Assembly: GCA_023412715.1 (NCBI GenBank)
Contig: JAEZCC010000035.1
Location: forward strand, 1 to 64,000
Source of the DNA: Bacillota bacterium
GTDB lineage: Bacteria > Bacillota > Clostridia > Oscillospirales > Acutalibacteraceae
Reading direction: 5' to 3'
Length of the DNA stretch: 64,000 nt
In this document: positions 1 to 7,553 of the stretch, in pieces
How positions within the stretch are numbered: the stretch's first letter is position 1
Layout of the letters: each line of letters begins with the position of its first letter
Notes under the pieces: model-generated
Database searches by the model: none
Told to the model about the DNA's origin: nothing
The model's input: the letters and a program-made list of their open reading frames with translations, nothing else
Position numbers and translations under genes: made by a program

Positions 1-38
1 GTTCCATAGCGCCGGAAATATTTCCGGCGCTATGGAAC
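1..38. repeat. 38-bp perfect palindrome
   Basis: Bases 1-19 are the exact reverse complement of bases 20-38, so the RNA could fold into a long GC-rich hairpin with almost no loop. No T run follows on either strand, so it does not look like a standard terminator. It sits 100 bp outside the inverted-repeat-bounded recombinase unit and may continue beyond the window start. Bases 39-137 hold no gene or other signal I can support. Confidence 0.85.
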
Positions 39-137
39 GGCCGAAAGTCCCGTTTCCATCCATTATCTGTAAATTAATGAAGAGAAATATAATTCCGCCG
101 GAATGCGGGAAAATAGGATCGACAAAGGCCGAAGATG

Positions 138-163
138 CTTTCGTAAAGTATTCAACTTGACGA
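138..163 (+). repeat. Left 26-bp inverted repeat flanking the integrase
   Basis: This 26-bp sequence (key bases CGTAAAGTATTCAACTTGAC) recurs as an exact reverse complement at 1568-1593. It lies 77 bp past the stop codon of the recombinase gene. The pair brackets a 1,456-bp segment containing only the recombinase. No target-site duplication is visible outside the repeats. They could be recombination sites of an invertible segment or ends of a small element. Confidence 0.85.
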
Positions 164-239
164 TACAACAGGCCGCCGGCTTGAAGACATCTGCCTTTCG
201 CGCCGTGCTGACTGAAATTTTTGACGGCGAATCCCCGTG

Positions 240-1358
240 TTAAAAACACGCGGACAGCTTCTCCAGACAGTCGCGCTGATGCTCAAACGCAGGGTGAACA
301 TAACGGTTCAGCGTAATGCTCACGTTGGAATGGCCGAGCAGTTCGCTGATTGTTTTCACATCCACGCCCAGTTCGACGCATCTTGTGGCAAAGGTGTGCC
401 GAAGGGCGTGGTAGTTGACGTCGCGGATGCCGGCTTTTTTTATCAGTTTTTTAAACCTGTACTGGCACAGCCTGGGCTCCACATACCGCCGGCTTCCGGT
501 CAGAATGTAATCCTCGTCGCAGGCGTTTTTTCTGGCCCTGGCCAAACGGTGCAGAAGAAAATGCGGAAACGGAATATTCCTCACGGAGCATTCGCTTTTG
601 GGCGTACTGACGACGACAACGGTTTTATTCTTTCCGCCGGGTTCACAGTTTCTGATCCTTTGAAGAGTCTTGCTGATCTTCAGAATCCCGTCGTCCAGAG
701 AAACGTCTTTCCATTTTAGAGAACACAGCTCGCCGATGCGGATTCCGGTAAACAGACTGATCTGCACCCCCAGACCCAGCATATCGTCTTCTTTCCCTGC
801 GGCAGCTATGAGCGCGGTCTGCTCTTCATGCGTCAGCACGCGGAGCTTCGGCAGGCTGTATTTCGGCAGCCTGATATTCAGTTCTATTCCGGCGGGCCTG
901 AGGCTTCGTTTCAGAAGCCCAATGAGATCTCCGGCAGTTTTTACGGAAAGGCCCCCTTTGCCGTCCAGCCTGCCGCTTTGCAGTTTTTGATTGATAAATT
1001 TTTGAATTGCCGCGCTGCCGACTCGTTCCAGCGGCATTTTCCCGATGCTTGGCACGATATGTCGCCTTACGATGCCGTCATAATTGGCAAACGTGGATCT
1101 TTTCACACTCATTCTGACCGATCGCAGCCACAGGCCCAGATACTCTTCCAGAGTTTCCGGATGGGCCGGGCGCCTCAGCTGCGGATTCGTCTTCCCGCCG
1201 TTCGCTCTTGCTTCCGCCTGTGCTTTTTTTGCTTCCCGATAGCTGTGCCGGTAGATGTATCCGTAAACAGCCTGGCCGTTCCTGTTCCGGTCTTTAATAT
1301 AGCGGGCTTCCCAGCGTCCGTCCCGCCTCTTATAAATATTTTCACCCCTGCGTGACAT
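240..1358 (-). CDS. Tyrosine recombinase / phage-type integrase
   Basis: A 372-residue site-specific recombinase that would cut and rejoin DNA through a 3'-phosphotyrosine. The N-terminal part (about 1-60) resembles the arm-binding AP2-like region of Tn916-type integrases, a core-binding SAM-like domain follows (about 65-165), and the C-terminal catalytic domain has R207 (TGIRIGEL), a lysine near 254, H317 and R320 (HALRHTFATR), H343 (LLGHSN) and nucleophile Y353 (NRYVH), so it looks active. No excisionase, relaxase or cargo gene is next to it. It stands alone between two 26-bp inverted repeats, unlike an ordinary phage or ICE integrase at one end of an element. The start is ATG with a purine-rich GAAGGGAAG about 12 bases upstream. 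Confidence 0.9.
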   Translation of the reverse strand: MSRRGENIYKRRDGRWEARYIKDRNRNGQAVYGYIYRHSYREAKKAQAEARANGGKTNPQLRRPAHPETLEEYLGLWLRSVRMSVKRSTFANYDGIVRRHIVPSIGKMPLERVGSAAIQKFINQKLQSGRLDGKGGLSVKTAGDLIGLLKRSLRPAGIELNIRLPKYSLPKLRVLTHEEQTALIAAAGKEDDMLGLGVQISLFTGIRIGELCSLKWKDVSLDDGILKISKTLQRIRNCEPGGKNKTVVVVSTPKSECSVRNIPFPHFLLHRLARARKNACDEDYILTGSRRYVEPRLCQYRFKKLIKKAGIRDVNYHALRHTFATRCVELGVDVKTISELLGHSNVSITLNRYVHPAFEHQRDCLEKLSACF

Positions 1359-1567
1359 GGATGACTCGACTTCCCTTCCTGTAATTTAAAAAATGACTGA
1401 GGATATGACGGCGATAAGCCGGCGCTTTGCCGGACGAATCACACTCTTGATTGCTTTCATTGAAAATATGAGAGCCTACATGCTTTTCTAACACAAAATA
1501 AGTCGAATTTGGTTGACTTATTCTATTTTTTGCCATAAAATAGTCATATATTTTAAATTTTTTCCGG
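1359..1567. other. Integrase upstream region
   Basis: AT-rich stretch upstream of the recombinase. It holds an 8-bp dyad (AATAAGTC at 1497-1504, GACTTATT at 1515-1522), plausibly an operator or recombinase arm site. A 64-codon reading frame (1342-1536, minus) overlaps the integrase start but lacks a ribosome site and resembles no excisionase I recognise; I do not call it a gene. Confidence 0.4.
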
Positions 1568-1593
1568 TCGTCAAGTTGAATACTTTACGAAAG
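1568..1593 (-). repeat. Right 26-bp inverted repeat flanking the integrase
   Basis: Exact reverse complement of 138-163, placed 210 bp upstream of the integrase start codon. The match stops abruptly at both ends (137/1594 and 164/1567 do not pair), which defines a discrete 26-bp unit. Confidence 0.85.
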
Positions 1594-1678
1594 TAAATTT
1601 GAACGCAACGGGCGACCGGCCCGATAAAAATTCCGGCGGCCGGCCGGAAAAACGCAGGGCATCGATTTGACAAAAAGA

Positions 1679-1727
1679 AAAAGCGCTGTGCCAAAACGGA
1701 TTCTCTCCGTCTTGGCACAGCGCTTTT
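1679..1727 (-). terminator. Intrinsic terminator after nrdD
   Basis: A 16-bp stem (1679-1694 with 1712-1727, key bases GCGCTGTGCCAA) with a small inner stem. Read on the minus strand, it is followed by a T-rich tract continuing to about 1671. It lies 107 bp past the nrdD stop and ends the nrdG-nrdD transcript. Confidence 0.85.
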
Positions 1728-1833
1728 GGTTCCGTGCACGGGTCACTGCAAAAAGGAAACGGGGCTTTTCTGAAACACTTCGCTCAGAACAAACTGGTCG
1801 CAATTTTCGCAGCCGCCCCGCGATACCGCAGCC

Positions 1834-4209
1834 TCAGCAAAGCTCTTCGGCATATTTCCGGATGTTCGAGGCGTTGGCGAACCGCGAGACATTGCCGCCG
1901 CGGACGACAACCAGCGTCGGCGCCTGGCAGATGCCGTAATTTTCAACCAGTTTCTGGTTTTCTTCGGCGTCCACCACGCGGTACGTCACGCCGGCCCGGT
2001 CCAGAACCGACTTCGCCAGCCGGCAGTTGGGGCAGGTCTTCGTCGTGAACAGGTACACGGCGTCCCCTTCGCCCTCCGCCGCAGTTTCCCGCGCCTCGGC
2101 CGGCGCCTCTGCGGCGTGCACCCCGCCTTTCAGGTGGGAATGGTTCAGGTCGTATAGCCTGCGCTCGCGGTATTCCTCCGCCTTGCCGTCGTTCCAGTTC
2201 TGCACCGGCCGGTAATAGCCGGTGATGCGGCTGTAGACCTCGGCCGGCTCCCCGCATTTGGGGCAGGTGAAATGCTCGCCCGCAAGATAGCCGTGATTTT
2301 TGCAGACCGAATAGGTCGGGGAAAGGGTGTAGTAAGGCAGCCTGTAATTTTCGGCGATCTTCTTCACAAGGTTGGCCGCAGCCTTCCAGTTCGGGAGCTT
2401 CTCCCCCAGGAACGCGTGAAAGACCGTTCCCGAGGTATAAAGGGTCTGCAGGTCGTCCTGCATGTCCAGGGCCTCAAAAAGATCAGCCGTATAGCCCACG
2501 GGCAGGTGGGACGAATTGGTGTAATACGGGGTCTTGCCATTTTCGGCGGCCGTAATGATGTCGGGGTAGCGCTCCACGTCGTGTTTGGCGAGGCGGTAGG
2601 CCGTCGACTCCGCGGGGGTCGCCTCCAGATTATACAGGTCGCCGTACTGCTCCTGATAATCCGAAAGGCGGCTGCGCATATGGTTCAGCACATCTTTTGT
2701 AAACTGGTGCGCCTTCGGCTGCGTGAGATCTTCGCGGATCCACTTTGCGTTCAGGCACGCCTCGTTCATGCCGATCAGGCCGATGGTGGAAAAGTGGTTT
2801 TCAAAAGAGCCGAGGTAGCGCCTAGTGTAGGGGTAAAGCCCCTCGCGCAGCAGGCGCGTGATGATGTCCCGCTTGAGCTTGAGCGACCGCGCGGAAAGAT
2901 CCATCATCCGGTCGAGCCTCGCGTAAAAATCGGCTTCGTTTTCCGCAAGGTAGGCGATGCGCGGCATGTTGATGGTCACGACGCCGATCGAGCCGGTGCT
3001 TTCGCCGCTGCCGAAAAAGCCGCCGGCCTTTTTCCGGAGCTCGCGCAGGTCAAGGCGCAGGCGGCAGCACATGCTGCGCACGTCGCTTGGGTTCATGTCG
3101 CTGTTGATGTAGTTGGAAAAATACGGGGTGCCGTACTTGGAGGCCATCTCGAACAGCAGCTTGTTGTTTTCCGTCTCCGACCAGTCGAAGTCCTTCGTGA
3201 TGGAATAGGTGGGAATCGGGTACTGGAAGCCGCGCCCGTTGGCGTCCCCCTCGATCATCGTCTCGATGAACGCCTTGTTGACCATGTCCATCTCTTTTTT
3301 GCAGTCTTTGTACTTGAAGCCGACTTCCTTGCCGCCCACAATGGCGGGCAGCTCCGCCAGGTCGTCCGGCACCGTCCAGTCCAGCGTGATGTTCGAGAAC
3401 GGGGCCTGCGTGCCCCAGCGGCTCGGCGTGTTCACGCCGTAGATGAAAGACTGAATGCAGTTCTTGACCTCATAATAAGAGAGATTGTCGATTTTCACGA
3501 ACGGGGCCAGGTAGGTGTCGAAAGAGGAGAACGCCTGCGCCCCCGCCCACTCGTTCTGCATGATGCCGAGGAAGTTCACCATCTGGTTGCAGAGCGACAC
3601 CAGGTGCTTCGCCGGCGCGGAGGTGATTTTGCCGGGCACGCCGCCCAGCCCTTCCCTGATAAGCTGCTTCAGGCTCCAGCCCGCGCAGTAGCCGGTCAGC
3701 ATGGAAAGGTCGTGGATGTGAATGTCCGCGCTGCGGTGCGCGTTCGCGATTTCGTCGTCGTAGATTTCAGACAGCCAGTAATTCGCGGTGATCGCGCCGG
3801 AATTGCTGAGAATCAGCCCGCCGACCGAGTAGGTGACCGTCGAGTTCTCCTTGACGCGCCAGTCGGTAAGCTTGACGTAGTTGTCCACCAGCTGTTTGTA
3901 GTCGAGAATGGTCGATTTCATGTTGCGGATCTTTTCGCGCTGCTTGCGGTACAAAATGTAGCATTTCGCAACGTCCGCGTAGCCCGCCTGAATCAGCACG
4001 GATTCCACACTGTCCTGAACCGCCTCCACGCCGATGCGCCCGTCCCTGATTTTCGGCTCGTAGTCGGAGGTCACCTTCAGCGCAAGCAGATCGATGATGT
4101 CGGGGTTGTACTGCTTGTTCAGAGCATCGAACGCCTTTCTGACGGCGGCCCCGATTTTTGAGATATCGAACGCCACAACCGCTCCGTCGCGTTTTACTAC
4201 CTGGTACAT
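1834..4209 (-). CDS. nrdD: Anaerobic (class III) ribonucleoside-triphosphate reductase with fused C-terminal glutaredoxin-like domain
   Basis: Oxygen-sensitive glycyl-radical enzyme reducing ribonucleotides to deoxyribonucleotides. The 791-residue protein starts with an ATP-cone (about 1-95, VVKRDGAVVAFD), followed by the catalytic barrel. Zinc-site cysteines (CKNHGY, CPKC) precede the glycyl-radical loop RITGYYRPVQNWNDGK, radical Gly about 664. After a linker of about 45 residues there is an extra thioredoxin-fold domain (about 716-791) with CPNC at 726-729 and a cis-Pro-like APT segment. Typical NrdD ends soon after the radical loop, so the tail is an addition, plausibly the in-built reductant. 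The start is ATG after AAAAGGGG; a longer frame upstream overlaps nrdG and is rejected. It lies 17 bp after nrdG. Confidence 0.96.
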   Translation of the reverse strand: MYQVVKRDGAVVAFDISKIGAAVRKAFDALNKQYNPDIIDLLALKVTSDYEPKIRDGRIGVEAVQDSVESVLIQAGYADVAKCYILYRKQREKIRNMKSTILDYKQLVDNYVKLTDWRVKENSTVTYSVGGLILSNSGAITANYWLSEIYDDEIANAHRSADIHIHDLSMLTGYCAGWSLKQLIREGLGGVPGKITSAPAKHLVSLCNQMVNFLGIMQNEWAGAQAFSSFDTYLAPFVKIDNLSYYEVKNCIQSFIYGVNTPSRWGTQAPFSNITLDWTVPDDLAELPAIVGGKEVGFKYKDCKKEMDMVNKAFIETMIEGDANGRGFQYPIPTYSITKDFDWSETENNKLLFEMASKYGTPYFSNYINSDMNPSDVRSMCCRLRLDLRELRKKAGGFFGSGESTGSIGVVTINMPRIAYLAENEADFYARLDRMMDLSARSLKLKRDIITRLLREGLYPYTRRYLGSFENHFSTIGLIGMNEACLNAKWIREDLTQPKAHQFTKDVLNHMRSRLSDYQEQYGDLYNLEATPAESTAYRLAKHDVERYPDIITAAENGKTPYYTNSSHLPVGYTADLFEALDMQDDLQTLYTSGTVFHAFLGEKLPNWKAAANLVKKIAENYRLPYYTLSPTYSVCKNHGYLAGEHFTCPKCGEPAEVYSRITGYYRPVQNWNDGKAEEYRERRLYDLNHSHLKGGVHAAEAPAEARETAAEGEGDAVYLFTTKTCPNCRLAKSVLDRAGVTYRVVDAEENQKLVENYGICQAPTLVVVRGGNVSRFANASNIRKYAEELC

Positions 4210-4226
4210 GTTCCCATTCCCCTTTT

Positions 4227-4934
4227 TCAGCATATATTCTCTACGCCGCGCAGCGCGGCGCTTTCCACATAAGGCGACACGGTTCTGAGGAAGCCCGCCA
4301 TCTCTTCGTCGGAAAAAGCGGACAGCCCACCGCCGTCGATCAAATCGCCGGAATCGACGAATTTCTGGAGGAAATACCGTCTGGCCCCCCGGATGGACCG
4401 TGCGGCGCCGCGCAGGATCTCCCCGTCGTGCAGCCCTTTGACCACCGTCGTGCGGAACTCGTAATCCACGGGGCCGCCCAGCAGAAAATCCATGCTGCGC
4501 CGCACGGCGGAAAAATCGAACCCCGGCACCCCGACGGCCCCGGCGTAATGCTCCGGCGAGCTTTTGACGTCCATGGCCACGTAGTCCACAAGGCCAGCGC
4601 CGGCAAGTTCGCGCAGCCGTTCGGGAAAGCTTCCGTTCGTGTCCAGCTTGACGCAGTAGCCGAGCGCCCGCACCCGCCGCAGAAAATCCGCAAGATCCGG
4701 CTGCAGCAGCGGCTCCCCGCCGGTGACGCAGACGCCGTCGAGAAGGCCGCGCCGCTTTTCCAGGTACGAAAACAGCTTGCCGTCGGAAATTTGCGCCGCG
4801 CCTTCCGCGCCGGTCACAAGCGAGGCGTTGTGGCAGAAAGGGCAGCGCAGATTGCAGCCGCCCGTAAACACCGTGCAGGCGACCTTTTCCGGATAATCCA
4901 GCAACGTGAGCTTCTGCAGCCCGACGACCTTCAT
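4227..4934 (-). CDS. nrdG: Anaerobic ribonucleotide reductase activating protein (radical SAM)
   Basis: Radical-SAM activase that installs the glycyl radical on NrdD. The 235-residue protein has the cluster motif C27-x3-C31-x2-C34 (CNLRCPFC), then GGEPLLQ for SAM binding. The sequence is of the NrdG2 type (LTLLDYPEKVACTVFTGGC), longer than the E. coli enzyme. Start chosen at the ATG preceded by GGGGGAG; the frame continues 38 codons further but overlaps the promoter. It is the first gene of the nrdG-nrdD operon, with the activase before the reductase. Confidence 0.95.
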   Translation of the reverse strand: MKVVGLQKLTLLDYPEKVACTVFTGGCNLRCPFCHNASLVTGAEGAAQISDGKLFSYLEKRRGLLDGVCVTGGEPLLQPDLADFLRRVRALGYCVKLDTNGSFPERLRELAGAGLVDYVAMDVKSSPEHYAGAVGVPGFDFSAVRRSMDFLLGGPVDYEFRTTVVKGLHDGEILRGAARSIRGARRYFLQKFVDSGDLIDGGGLSAFSDEEMAGFLRTVSPYVESAALRGVENIC

Positions 4935-5012
4935 GCAATCGCTCCCCCGGTCCCGTTTCAAAGGTACGGCGCCGGCTTCCCAGCAGGCGGGACCGGCGCT
5001 CGTTTGTTTCAA

Positions 5013-5060
5013 GTACAAAATATCGTGTTCATTATACGATAAATCCACAAGATATGCAAC
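5013..5060. promoter_or_regulatory. Pair of NrdR-like operator boxes
   Basis: Box 1 (5013-5028) reads ACACGATATTTTGTAC on the minus strand and keeps the invariant positions of the NrdR consensus acaCwAtATaTwGtgt. Box 2 (5045-5060) is weaker, sharing five of six core positions. Their centres are 32 bp apart, the three-turn spacing usual for NrdR pairs. Box 1 covers the transcript start and box 2 the -35, as expected for repression when dATP is high. No nrdR gene is in the window. Confidence 0.6.
5031..5059 (-). promoter_or_regulatory. nrdG-nrdD promoter
   Basis: On the minus strand, TTGCAT (5054-5059) is separated by exactly 17 bp from a perfect TATAAT (5031-5036). The predicted transcript start is near 5024, giving a leader of about 90 bases before nrdG. 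Both elements are overlapped or flanked by NrdR-like boxes. Confidence 0.75.
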
Positions 5061-5121
5061 CGGTATTTGAAATTTTTCTTTTCCCCTCCCGGCGCGCGGC
5101 CGCCGTCCTTTTTGCGGGCGC

Positions 5122-6192
5122 CTACATTTTCACGACGCTTGTGATGGTCAGGTTTGCAAAGCGCCTGTCGTTTTTCAGGTCATAATAGATCGGGCTGGGC
5201 TTGTCGCTGTTCAGGATTTTGACCTTGGGGCGCAGGCAGCAGTCCTCATAATTTTCAACGACAATCGCGGTGAGGCCGTTGCTCAGCAGCACGCAGGTCC
5301 CGAGCGGGAACACGGCGATTTTTCTTGTGAACTCATAGACGAAATCCGGGTCGAACAGCGTCCCCGCGCCGCCCATCAGGTATTCCATCACTTCCGAAGG
5401 CATCATGGCCGACCGGTACGGGCGGTCCGACGTCATGGCGTCGTATACGTCGGAAATTGCGATGATGCGGCTGAATTTATGGATCTGGTCGCCGGTGAGC
5501 CCCTCCGGGTAGCCGCTGCCGTCGTTCCTCTCGTGGTGCTGCAGGATGCCGATCAGGCCGGATGCGGGCAGGTCCAGGTTCGCGTTGCTGAGGTAGTCGT
5601 ACCCCAGCACGGGGTGCTTTTTCACCTCTTCGTACTCTTCCGGGGTGAGGGCGTCCGACTTACCGATGATGTCCTTGCCGATGAACACCTTGCCGATGTC
5701 GTGCAGCAGGGCGCCCAGCCCGAGCCGGTAGAGGCTGGAGCGGTTCATCCCCAGCGCCACGCCCATCACGATGGAAAGCACGCCGACGTTGACGGAATGG
5801 TAGTAGGTGTAATTGTCATAGGACTTGAGGTCGATCATGTTGACGATGATGTCCCGGTTCGCGATGATCTCGTCCACAATGTCGTGCACGACCGCTTTCG
5901 CGCCGTCGGCCATATTCTGGCTGACCCCCGTCGTCATGCTCTGAATATAGATATCCCGCACCGTCCTTGCCGCCGAATTCCTCAGCTCATCGTCGATCAC
6001 GGCCTTGATTTTGATTTCTTCCGACATTTTGTCGGCGATGTACACGCCCTGAAAGCCGTGGTGCGCAATGTGCGAAATGTACGACTGCTCAAGCCGCTGC
6101 CCCTTCTGCAGCAGAAGAACGCCGTCCGTTCCATAAAGGCTCTTCGCAAGCACCATGCCTTCACGCAGGCAAAAGGTCGGGATATATCTCAT
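5122..6192 (-). CDS. HD-GYP domain protein, probable cyclic-di-GMP phosphodiesterase
   Basis: A 356-residue cytoplasmic signalling protein. The N-terminal 100 residues are a poorly conserved sensory part. The HD-GYP domain spans about 115-300, with H164-D165 (LLHDIGK) and the extended signature HHERNDGSGYP at 219-229, the residues for metal binding and c-di-GMP hydrolysis. The C-terminal 50 residues form a small beta-rich tail seen in many clostridial relatives. It is monocistronic: upstream is its own promoter, downstream is the nrd promoter region. The ATG has GGAGG 12 bases upstream. Hydrolytic activity is inferred from the intact motif; the signal it senses is unknown. Confidence 0.9.
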   Translation of the reverse strand: MRYIPTFCLREGMVLAKSLYGTDGVLLLQKGQRLEQSYISHIAHHGFQGVYIADKMSEEIKIKAVIDDELRNSAARTVRDIYIQSMTTGVSQNMADGAKAVVHDIVDEIIANRDIIVNMIDLKSYDNYTYYHSVNVGVLSIVMGVALGMNRSSLYRLGLGALLHDIGKVFIGKDIIGKSDALTPEEYEEVKKHPVLGYDYLSNANLDLPASGLIGILQHHERNDGSGYPEGLTGDQIHKFSRIIAISDVYDAMTSDRPYRSAMMPSEVMEYLMGGAGTLFDPDFVYEFTRKIAVFPLGTCVLLSNGLTAIVVENYEDCCLRPKVKILNSDKPSPIYYDLKNDRRFANLTITSVVKM

Positions 6193-6305
6193 AAGGCAAG
6201 CTTTCCTCCGTATCCGTATATCAAAATTCCCGCCGGGGGATCCGGGCGTTTTCGCCCGCGTTCCCCGGCCCGTCGCTTCTTCGCCATAAGACAGCCAATT
6301 ATTTT

Positions 6306-6333
6306 ATAATAGACTTTTTTCGACATATTTCAA
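6306..6333 (-). promoter_or_regulatory. Promoter of the HD-GYP gene
   Basis: On the minus strand, TTGAAA (6328-6333) and TATTAT (6306-6311) are separated by 16 bp in an AT-rich island, with about 110 bases of leader to the ATG at 6192. Confidence 0.5.
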
Positions 6334-6380
6334 TAGGGAAATACAAAATTTTCCTCGAATGTTCCGCGGGCGGAAGCGGG

Positions 6381-6420
6381 AAGCGGCCTCCGGGCGCATC
6401 TATGCATCCGGAGGCCGCTT
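6381..6420. terminator. Strong hairpin downstream of the sugar ABC operon
   Basis: A 13-bp perfect stem (AAGCGGCCTCCGG, 6381-6393, with 6408-6420) and a 14-base loop. It is the only strong hairpin after the last permease gene (ends 6507) and probably protects or ends that transcript, although the T tract on the minus strand is poor. The rest of 6193-6506 shows no gene. Confidence 0.5.
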
Positions 6421-6506
6421 CTTTGTCTATGACCCTGTCTTGCAAGCAAATTTCAGGAACGCGGGCGCCGTCTTCGTTTCATCGGCTCCGCGTTTTGGGC
6501 CGCGCA

Positions 6507-7541
6507 CTATCCTTTCTGGCCCATGAACCGACCTTTCTTCGTCTGGAGGGCCGGCCCTTCCTCGACGCGTATGTTTCTCTGCTGAAGCTTTCTGATGTAT
6601 CTGGAACGCATGCTGTCAAGGAAAACTGCCAGCAGAATAATCAGGGCGCTGATAATCGGCTGAATGTACAGGTCCACCTGCATGTAAACGAGGCCGGTCG
6701 AAATCATCTGAATCAGCAGCGTGCCGATGACCGCGCCCGGGAAGACCGTGCCTGCGCCGCCCATCATGCTGGTGCCGCCTAAGATCGTCGCTGCGATGGC
6801 GTCGAATTCGTCCCCTTCCCCGAACCCGGCGTTGATGTTGCCGATTTGGGTGACGGAGACCAGGCCGGCCAGCGCAGCCAGAATGCCGCTGAGAACATAG
6901 ACAAAGATCAGCACCCGGTTGACGTTAATTCCGGCCTTCTGGGCATTTTCTTTGCTGTGCCCGACTGCGTAGATTTTTCTGCCGAACGGAACGAATTTGA
7001 GAAAAACAGCGCCAAACGCCGCAACGACGGCAAAAATCAGGATCGGGTAGGGCAGGACTCCAAACAGTTTCCCGGAACCGATCGTGCTGACCAAGCTGCC
7101 CGGCATGGAAATCGCTTCGGACTTCGTAATCACCAGCGTCAGCCCGCGGCCGGCGGTCATCGTCGCCAACGTGACGATAAAAGGCATTACCCGCATCCGC
7201 ACAACGAAGAAAGCATTAAAAACGCCGTACAAACATCCAATCGCCAAACAAACAATCAGCGCAAGCCATATCGGCCACCCCTGCGAAATCAGGATTCCGC
7301 AGACAGAGGAAGACAAGAACATATTTGCGCCTACGGAAAGGTCAATGCCGCCGGTCAGCATGACAAAAGTAATGCCGGTGGCCAAAATGCCGATATAAGA
7401 CGACTGGCGTGCGATGTTTTCAAAGTTGTTCACGGTAAACCAGTTTGGGGAGAGAAAACCGAAGACGAGAAAAACGGTGACAAACAGAACGAACGGAATG
7501 CTTTTCAGCCAGAAGAGTTTTACGTTTTTTGAATTTTCCAT
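6507..7541 (-). CDS. Sugar ABC transporter permease (RbsC/BPD_transp_2 family)
   Basis: A 344-residue integral membrane protein with about eight to ten hydrophobic segments and the family hallmarks MLTGGIDLSVGA near residue 63 and ATILGGTSMMGGAGTVFPG in the C-terminal half. With the second permease (9076-10191) it would form a heterodimeric channel energised by the RbsA-type ATPase between them. It starts 12 bp after the ATPase and is the last gene of the importer operon. The basic C-terminal tail (RSRYIRKLQQRNIR) is cytoplasmic. The substrate is not evident from sequence; relatives import ribose, galactose, erythritol or other small sugars. Confidence 0.92.
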   Translation of the reverse strand: MENSKNVKLFWLKSIPFVLFVTVFLVFGFLSPNWFTVNNFENIARQSSYIGILATGITFVMLTGGIDLSVGANMFLSSSVCGILISQGWPIWLALIVCLAIGCLYGVFNAFFVVRMRVMPFIVTLATMTAGRGLTLVITKSEAISMPGSLVSTIGSGKLFGVLPYPILIFAVVAAFGAVFLKFVPFGRKIYAVGHSKENAQKAGINVNRVLIFVYVLSGILAALAGLVSVTQIGNINAGFGEGDEFDAIAATILGGTSMMGGAGTVFPGAVIGTLLIQMISTGLVYMQVDLYIQPIISALIILLAVFLDSMRSRYIRKLQQRNIRVEEGPALQTKKGRFMGQKG

Positions 7542-7553
7542 TTTCTCGTCCTC

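Noticed and set aside
1342..1536. 64-codon ORF upstream of the integrase as an excisionase
   Set aside because: No ribosome site, no Xis-like winged helix, and it overlaps the putative promoter/arm region.
2272..4161. 629-codon open frame on the plus strand opposite nrdD
   Set aside because: It has no ribosome site or domain, is Val/Arg/His/Asp-rich, and mirrors the codon bias of nrdD. It is an antisense shadow of a GC-rich gene.
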